Shown here piece by piece: positions 37,479 to 41,783 of a DNA stretch of 41,783 nucleotides (position 1 is its first letter; every line of letters starts with the position of its first letter). The DNA lies in assembly GCA_900318205.1 (NCBI GenBank), contig ONJS01000025.1, positions 1 to 41,783 on the forward strand, read 5' to 3'. A program made the position numbers and the translations under genes. This DNA comes from an uncultured Prevotellaceae bacterium (GTDB lineage Bacteria; Bacteroidota; Bacteroidia; Bacteroidales; Muribaculaceae). Under the pieces are notes generated by a model. It was not told where the DNA came from, made no database searches, and worked only from the letters and a program-made list of their open reading frames with translations.

Positions 37479-39839
37479 ATGGCAAAAAACTTAGTTATTG
37501 TTGAGTCACCTGCCAAGGCTAAGACCATCCAGAAGTTCTTGGGCAGCGACTATAAAGTGATGTCGAGTTTCGGTCACATTAGGGACCTGCACAAGAAGGA
37601 TTTCAGCATTGACGTGGAGAATGGATTCAAGCCCCTTTACGAAATCCCCGAGGACAAGGAAGAGCAGGTTAAGAAACTCAAGGCTGAAGCCGATAAGGCC
37701 GATGTTGTGTGGCTTGCAAGTGATGAAGACCGTGAGGGAGAAGCCATCGCGTGGCACCTCTATGAGGTCTTGGGACTGAACCCCGAGAATACCAGGCGCA
37801 TCGTCTTTCACGAGATTACCGAGCCTGCCATCCTTGAGGCGATCAAAAATCCCCGCAGTATCGACTTGAACCTGGTGGATGCACAGCAGGCAAGGCGTGT
37901 GCTGGACCGCATCGTGGGATTTGAACTCTCTCCGGTGCTCTGGCGCAAAATCATGCCGGGTCTTTCGGCTGGCAGGGTTCAGAGCGTGGCCGTGAGGCTC
38001 GTTGCCGAGCGTGAAAAGGAAATCAAGGCGTTCACATCCGAGCCTTATTACCGCATCGTGGCTCAGTTCATGACCGGTGAGGGTGGCGAGTTCTCGGCCG
38101 ACCTCAACAAGCATCTGCCTGACCACGACGCTGCGCTGGCATTCCTTGAGGACTGCAGCAAGGCCGAGTATAAGGTCTCTGATGTAACGGTTAAGCCGCT
38201 CAAGCGTTCGCCTGCGCCTCCCTTTACCACCAGCACCCTGCAGCAGGAAGCTGCTCGCAAACTCGGTCTCTCGGTCAAGCAGACAATGAGGCTGGCACAG
38301 CGCCTGTATGAGGAAGGTCTTATTACATATATGCGTACCGACTCGGTAAACCTGAGCAAGCTCGCACAGAACGCCATCAGCAAGGAGATCAAGGAGAATG
38401 TTGGTGAGCAATACCTCAAGGTGAGACATTACCGCACCACCAGCAAGGGCGCTCAGGAGGCTCACGAGGCCATCCGTCCGACCTATATCAGCAACCACAC
38501 CATCACTGGCACGCCACAGGAGAAGAAGCTCTACGACCTGATCTGGAAGCGTACTGTTGCTTCTCAGATGGCTGATGCCGAACTCGAGAAGACGACTGCA
38601 AACATCACCGTCACCGGACGCAAGGAATACTTTGTTGCCGAGGGCGAGGTAGTGAAGTTCGACGGTTTCCTCAAGGTCTATTTCGAGAGCACCGACGACA
38701 ACACGATGGCTGCTCCTGAATTGAAGACCCTGCCCGCATTGGCCAACGGCGATCAGCTCAAGGCGATGTCGGTGAACGCGATGCAGCGCTTCACTCAGCA
38801 GCCCAACCGCTACACCGAGGCTTCGCTCGTGCGCCGCTTGGAAGAGCTGGGTATCGGACGCCCCTCTACCTATGCTCCCATCATCTCAACCATTCAGGAC
38901 CGCAACTACGTCGAGAAGGGTGAAGACAAGGGACAGAAGCGTGAGTATGAGGTGATCACTCTCAAGGAGGGCAAGATCACCACTGGAAAGAAGACTGAGC
39001 TCTATGGTGTCGAGAAGGGCAAACTCATTCCCACCGACGTGGGTATGGTGGTAAACGAGTTCCTCGTGAAGTATTTCCCCTCAATCATGGACTATAACTT
39101 TACCGCCAAGGTGGAGGATGAGTTCGATGAGGTGGCAAAGGGCAATGTTGTCTGGAACAAGGAGATTGCCGACTTCTACGAGGGCTTCCACCCCAGCATC
39201 AGCAAGGTGTCGTCACTCAGGCTGGAGCATAAGGTGGGCGAGCGTCTCCTGGGCAACGATCCCAAGACCGGACTGCCTGTCATGGTCAAGATCGGTCGTT
39301 ACGGCCCCCTGGTGCAGATGGGCACTGCCGACAATGATGTCAAGCCTCGTTTCGCATCGCTCCAGCATGGCCAGAGCATCGAGACACTCACTCTCGAGGA
39401 GGCACTCAAGCTCTTCGATCTGCCGCGCTACTTAGGCGACTTCGAGGGCGACAAGGTCACCATCGGTGTGGGCCATTACGGACCCTACGTGAAGCACAAC
39501 GGCAAGTATGCTTCCATCCCCAAGGAGATGTCGCCGACGGCCATCACCCTCGAGGAGGCCATCGACCTCATTAAGGCACAGCGTGAGAACGAGGCCAAGA
39601 AGGTGCTCAAGACTTTTGAAGAGGAACCCGAACTCATGGTGCTGAACGGCAGGTATGGACCCTATATCGTCTACAAGAAGCAGAATGTGAAGATTCCCAA
39701 GGGCAAGGATGCCGAATCTCTCACTCTGGAAGACTGCCGCGCCATCGTTGCCGACGAGGCCAACCTCTCGAAGGGAGGCGCGAGAAAACGTACTGCACGT
39801 ACGCGTTCTACGGCAAATAAAACGGCAAATAAAAAGTGA
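37479..39839 (+). CDS. topA: DNA topoisomerase I (type IA)
   Basis: A 786-residue enzyme that relaxes negative supercoils by cutting one strand. The Toprim domain is at the start (NLVIVESPAKAKTIQ) with the acidic triad region SDEDREGEAIAWH. The catalytic tyrosine is Y284 in LITYMRTDSVNLS, and the RPSTYAPIISTIQ motif lies further on. The C-terminus lacks Cys4 zinc fingers. It instead has three topoisomerase C-terminal repeats (GRYGPLVQMG, GHYGPYVKHNGKYASIP, GRYGPYIVYKKQNVKIP) and a Lys/Arg-rich tail, as usual in Bacteroidota. ATG 37479 is the family start; the in-frame TTG further up overlaps the promoter. Confidence 0.97.
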   Translation: MAKNLVIVESPAKAKTIQKFLGSDYKVMSSFGHIRDLHKKDFSIDVENGFKPLYEIPEDKEEQVKKLKAEADKADVVWLASDEDREGEAIAWHLYEVLGLNPENTRRIVFHEITEPAILEAIKNPRSIDLNLVDAQQARRVLDRIVGFELSPVLWRKIMPGLSAGRVQSVAVRLVAEREKEIKAFTSEPYYRIVAQFMTGEGGEFSADLNKHLPDHDAALAFLEDCSKAEYKVSDVTVKPLKRSPAPPFTTSTLQQEAARKLGLSVKQTMRLAQRLYEEGLITYMRTDSVNLSKLAQNAISKEIKENVGEQYLKVRHYRTTSKGAQEAHEAIRPTYISNHTITGTPQEKKLYDLIWKRTVASQMADAELEKTTANITVTGRKEYFVAEGEVVKFDGFLKVYFESTDDNTMAAPELKTLPALANGDQLKAMSVNAMQRFTQQPNRYTEASLVRRLEELGIGRPSTYAPIISTIQDRNYVEKGEDKGQKREYEVITLKEGKITTGKKTELYGVEKGKLIPTDVGMVVNEFLVKYFPSIMDYNFTAKVEDEFDEVAKGNVVWNKEIADFYEGFHPSISKVSSLRLEHKVGERLLGNDPKTGLPVMVKIGRYGPLVQMGTADNDVKPRFASLQHGQSIETLTLEEALKLFDLPRYLGDFEGDKVTIGVGHYGPYVKHNGKYASIPKEMSPTAITLEEAIDLIKAQRENEAKKVLKTFEEEPELMVLNGRYGPYIVYKKQNVKIPKGKDAESLTLEDCRAIVADEANLSKGGARKRTARTRSTANKTANKK

Positions 39840-39859
39840 TAAACTTAAAGAGTTGCTTG

Positions 39860-39897
39860 AGGCTGTGCTGCGTATCGAATTGCAGCACAGCCTTTTT
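39860..39897 (+). terminator. intrinsic terminator of topA
   Basis: AGGCTGTGCTGC (39860-39871) pairs perfectly with GCAGCACAGCCT (39882-39893), followed by TTTT. Confidence 0.95.
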
Positions 39898-40188
39898 AGT
39901 TTGCTTCACATGGTGCATGTAAATAAATAATCAGTCCAAATTTTGAAAATAATTTGATTTTTTGGTCTGTATTAGAAAAATTCATCGTAATTTTACCGAC
40001 TGGAGACGATATATGCGGCTTTGCCGCTGAGTACGCCCACCGTCTATCCGGTGCTTAACAAATTGTTTTACATTTTGTTGATTGATAAAACCTAAAGTAT
40101 TACATGATGTTTTTCAGGGCATTTTCGGGCTTGACGGACAGCGAAAAGATAACAACAGAAACAAACCAAACTTAAAAGAGAAGGAATT
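39898..40188. other. spacer before the coiled-coil gene
   Basis: AT-rich spacer. The best promoter candidate is TAATTTTA at 39988-39995, with TTTG at 39961-39964, but the last base and the spacing are off. A small GCGGC/GCCGC stem lies at 40015-40027 in the predicted leader. Just before the ATG is GAGAAGGAA, one of the few Shine-Dalgarno-like sites in the window. Confidence 0.4.
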
Positions 40189-41586
40189 ATGTCTTTTTTC
40201 AAATCAATTAAGAGCGCATTTGGTGGCTCCGAGGATGAATACGATGTCTTCGGCCAGACCACGTCGTTTGTGAACCCCTTCAGCAAGGATAAGAATGTGA
40301 CCGATAGGGAACACGTCCAGGAAGACGTGCAGATCCAGGTCGACGAGCATGAAGAATACGCCATCGACGCCGAGTTTGCCGACAAGGCCGTCAAGCTGAT
40401 GAATGACCATACCGTGGCTGTGATAGACATGCTCAAGGGCTCCTGGAAGAAGGAGAGGGAAGAGCTCCTCAAGAAGGTTGAGCAAGCCGAGGCTGTCGTT
40501 GAAGAGAGCAAGGAGAAGATGCAGGTGAATGAGGCCAACCGCAGGCAGGCTCAGAACCGCGCATCCGACCTCACCAACAAGGTTGCCGAACTTGAGGGGC
40601 AGCTGGAGAAGCTGGATATCGAGAAGAAGAGCCTCGAGAGCCGCATCAAGGCTATGGAGGTGAAGGGCAACGACAACGACGAGCTCAATGCCAAGATGGA
40701 GGAGATGAACGCCACCATCGAGGACCTCAGGAAGCAGGTAGCCGACAGGGATGCCGAGATTGAGCGCCGCGACAATATGCCTTTGCCGGCCGATGACGGC
40801 CCCACCATCGATCAGCTGAACCAGAAGATTGAGCAGCGTGATGAGCTCATCGAGCGTCTGCGTGAAAATATCACCGAGCTCGAGGGACGCCTCAATGCCG
40901 CTGCCGAGGAGCTCAAGGGCGCCGAGGAACTCAAGAAGGCTGTTGAGCAGGTTGAGGAGTTCAAGGACAAGAAGAACTCTGAGATCTCATCGCTCAGGCA
41001 GCAGATCATCGACCTGCGCGAGCGTTCGTCGCAGTTTGACGAGTTGCGCAAGGCCAACATCGTTCTCAATGAGGAGAAGGAGACCTTGCAGAAGAACATC
41101 GAGCAGCTTGAGCAGGCTGCTAAGCAGAACGCCGACGTGCAGAACAGGCGCAGCATTGAGACCGGTAACCTGATTGACGGCCTCAAGCAGCAGCTCGCCA
41201 CCGTCAGCGCAATGGCCGAGGATTACAAGCGTAAGTACAACTCGCTGAGCATGGACGGCAATGAGAAGGCTGCTAGCTTCGCCAGGATTACTGCCGAGCG
41301 TGATGACGCCAAGGCTGAACTTAAGCGCACTCAAGTGACGCTCCAGAAGAAGCAGCACGAGGCTCAGGCCATGAGCGACGCCATCAACGAGAAGGACCGC
41401 CGCATCGCCTCCTTGGCTCAGCAGGTAGAGGAGCTGGAGAAGCGCCTTCAGGCTGCCCCCGCAGCTCAGGTTCCAACCATCCAGGACGACCCTGCCATGA
41501 GCGCAATTGATGACATTGACTGGGATGACGACGGCAGCATGCCGCCCCATCCGGGCGAGGATCCTCGTCAGCTTTCCCTGTTCTGA
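40189..41586 (+). CDS. coiled-coil protein with C-terminal sliding-clamp-binding motif QLSLF
   Basis: A 465-residue protein of no family I recognise, without signal peptide, so cytoplasmic. The first 12 residues (MSFFKSIKSAFG) could form a short amphipathic helix. Residues about 13-75 are polar and acidic (DVFGQTTSFVNPFSKDKN). About 75-430 is almost continuous heptad-like coiled coil rich in Glu, Lys, Gln and Leu. The tail is acidic and Pro-rich (DDIDWDDDGSMPPHPGEDPR) and ends exactly in QLSLF (residues 461-465), the consensus pentapeptide by which many replication and repair proteins bind the beta clamp DnaN. A DNA-replication-linked scaffold is inferred. It has its own terminator and is not in one operon with topA. 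Confidence 0.75.
   Translation: MSFFKSIKSAFGGSEDEYDVFGQTTSFVNPFSKDKNVTDREHVQEDVQIQVDEHEEYAIDAEFADKAVKLMNDHTVAVIDMLKGSWKKEREELLKKVEQAEAVVEESKEKMQVNEANRRQAQNRASDLTNKVAELEGQLEKLDIEKKSLESRIKAMEVKGNDNDELNAKMEEMNATIEDLRKQVADRDAEIERRDNMPLPADDGPTIDQLNQKIEQRDELIERLRENITELEGRLNAAAEELKGAEELKKAVEQVEEFKDKKNSEISSLRQQIIDLRERSSQFDELRKANIVLNEEKETLQKNIEQLEQAAKQNADVQNRRSIETGNLIDGLKQQLATVSAMAEDYKRKYNSLSMDGNEKAASFARITAERDDAKAELKRTQVTLQKKQHEAQAMSDAINEKDRRIASLAQQVEELEKRLQAAPAAQVPTIQDDPAMSAIDDIDWDDDGSMPPHPGEDPRQLSLF
41569..41583 (+). other. codons for the clamp-binding pentapeptide QLSLF
   Basis: CAG CTT TCC CTG TTC lies directly before the TGA stop, so the motif is at the free C-terminus after an acidic, probably unfolded linker, as in several known clamp partners. 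The published consensus is QL(S/D)LF. Confidence 0.7.
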
Positions 41587-41613
41587 AAATCTGCTCTGAA
41601 TTGACATGACTGA

Positions 41614-41645
41614 GTGGCTGCGACATCGGGTCGCGGCCACTTTGT
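41614..41645 (+). terminator. terminator-like hairpin after the coiled-coil gene
   Basis: AGTGGC-GCGAC pairs with GTCGC-GCCACT with a T/G mismatch in the stem (41614-41641), followed by TTGTATATT. The T-run is short. Confidence 0.7.
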
Positions 41646-41726
41646 ATATTATAATGTATATAATAGCACTCAATGTACCCTTTAATTCTTAACATAGGTT
41701 AAATATTAAAATTTCTTGCTGAAATA

Positions 41727-41758
41727 TTTGGTCAGTTTCGGGAGCGGGTGTAATTTTG
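41727..41758 (+). promoter_or_regulatory. Bacteroidota promoter for a gene starting at the window edge
   Basis: TTTG at 41727-41730, 20 bases, TAATTTTG at 41751-41758. An ATG occupies the last three bases (41781-41783) and may be the start of the next gene, with a leader under 20 bases. Nothing of that gene can be read. Confidence 0.65.
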
Positions 41759-41783
41759 CATCGCTTTTGCGGCTCACAATATG

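Noticed and set aside
40015-40027. GCGGC/GCCGC stem as a terminator or riboswitch before the coiled-coil gene
   Set aside because: Only five base pairs with a three-base loop and no T-run; no known motif around it.

Overview
The window looks like a chromosomal segment of a Bacteroidales bacterium (Muribaculaceae/Prevotellaceae-like; the exact taxon cannot be read from the sequence). Reasons: nearly every promoter is of the Bacteroidota type (TTTG at -33, TAnnTTTG at -7), most starts lack a Shine-Dalgarno, and the content includes a BtuB/BtuG-type B12 locus, secreted proteins ending in dockerin-like EF-hand pairs or T9SS-like tails, a C10 protease with BspA-type leucine-rich repeats, and a topoisomerase I with C-terminal repeats instead of zinc fingers.

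Layout. 1-10134: the ribosomal protein/RNA polymerase operon (end of rplK, rplA, rplJ, rplL, rpoB, rpoC), with a terminator-like hairpin and a long RNase III-like hairpin between rplL and rpoB. 10314-11384: a DUF1016/YhcG-type PD-(D/E)xK nuclease gene. 11474-16230: a cobalamin riboswitch followed by a BtuB-like TonB receptor, a BtuG-like beta-propeller lipoprotein and a secreted protein with a 'PAPGQFVN' domain and a dockerin-like end. 16488-27165: an array of secreted paralogues, mostly built from one uncharacterised beta-rich module and ending either in a dockerin pair or in an almost identical 144-codon C-terminal cassette; one unrelated secreted dockerin protein lies on the minus strand within it. 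27524-30314: the anaerobic ribonucleotide reductase pair nrdD-nrdG. 30478-32787: a C10 protease with leucine-rich repeats and dockerin. 32983-37228: a second cobalamin riboswitch, controlling a fusion protein (PAPGQFVN domain + propeller + Ig-like + dockerin) and a DUF4465 protein carrying the shared cassette. 37479-39839: topA. 40189-41586: a coiled-coil protein ending exactly in QLSLF, a canonical sliding-clamp-binding motif. The window ends on an ATG behind a good promoter.

How the genes fit together. Two separate riboswitch operons appear to make the cell-surface part of a cobamide capture system. The first is a receptor with two accessory proteins. The second has no receptor, but it fuses in one chain the same two accessory domains that are separate genes in the first. 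That fusion is the strongest sequence argument that the PAPGQFVN domain works with the BtuG-like propeller, and it brings DUF4465 into the same regulon. Other unusual items are the clamp-motif coiled-coil protein, a long palindrome inserted in frame in the BtuG-like signal peptide, the shared 432-nt cassette, and a terminator hairpin directly at the predicted nrdD transcription start.
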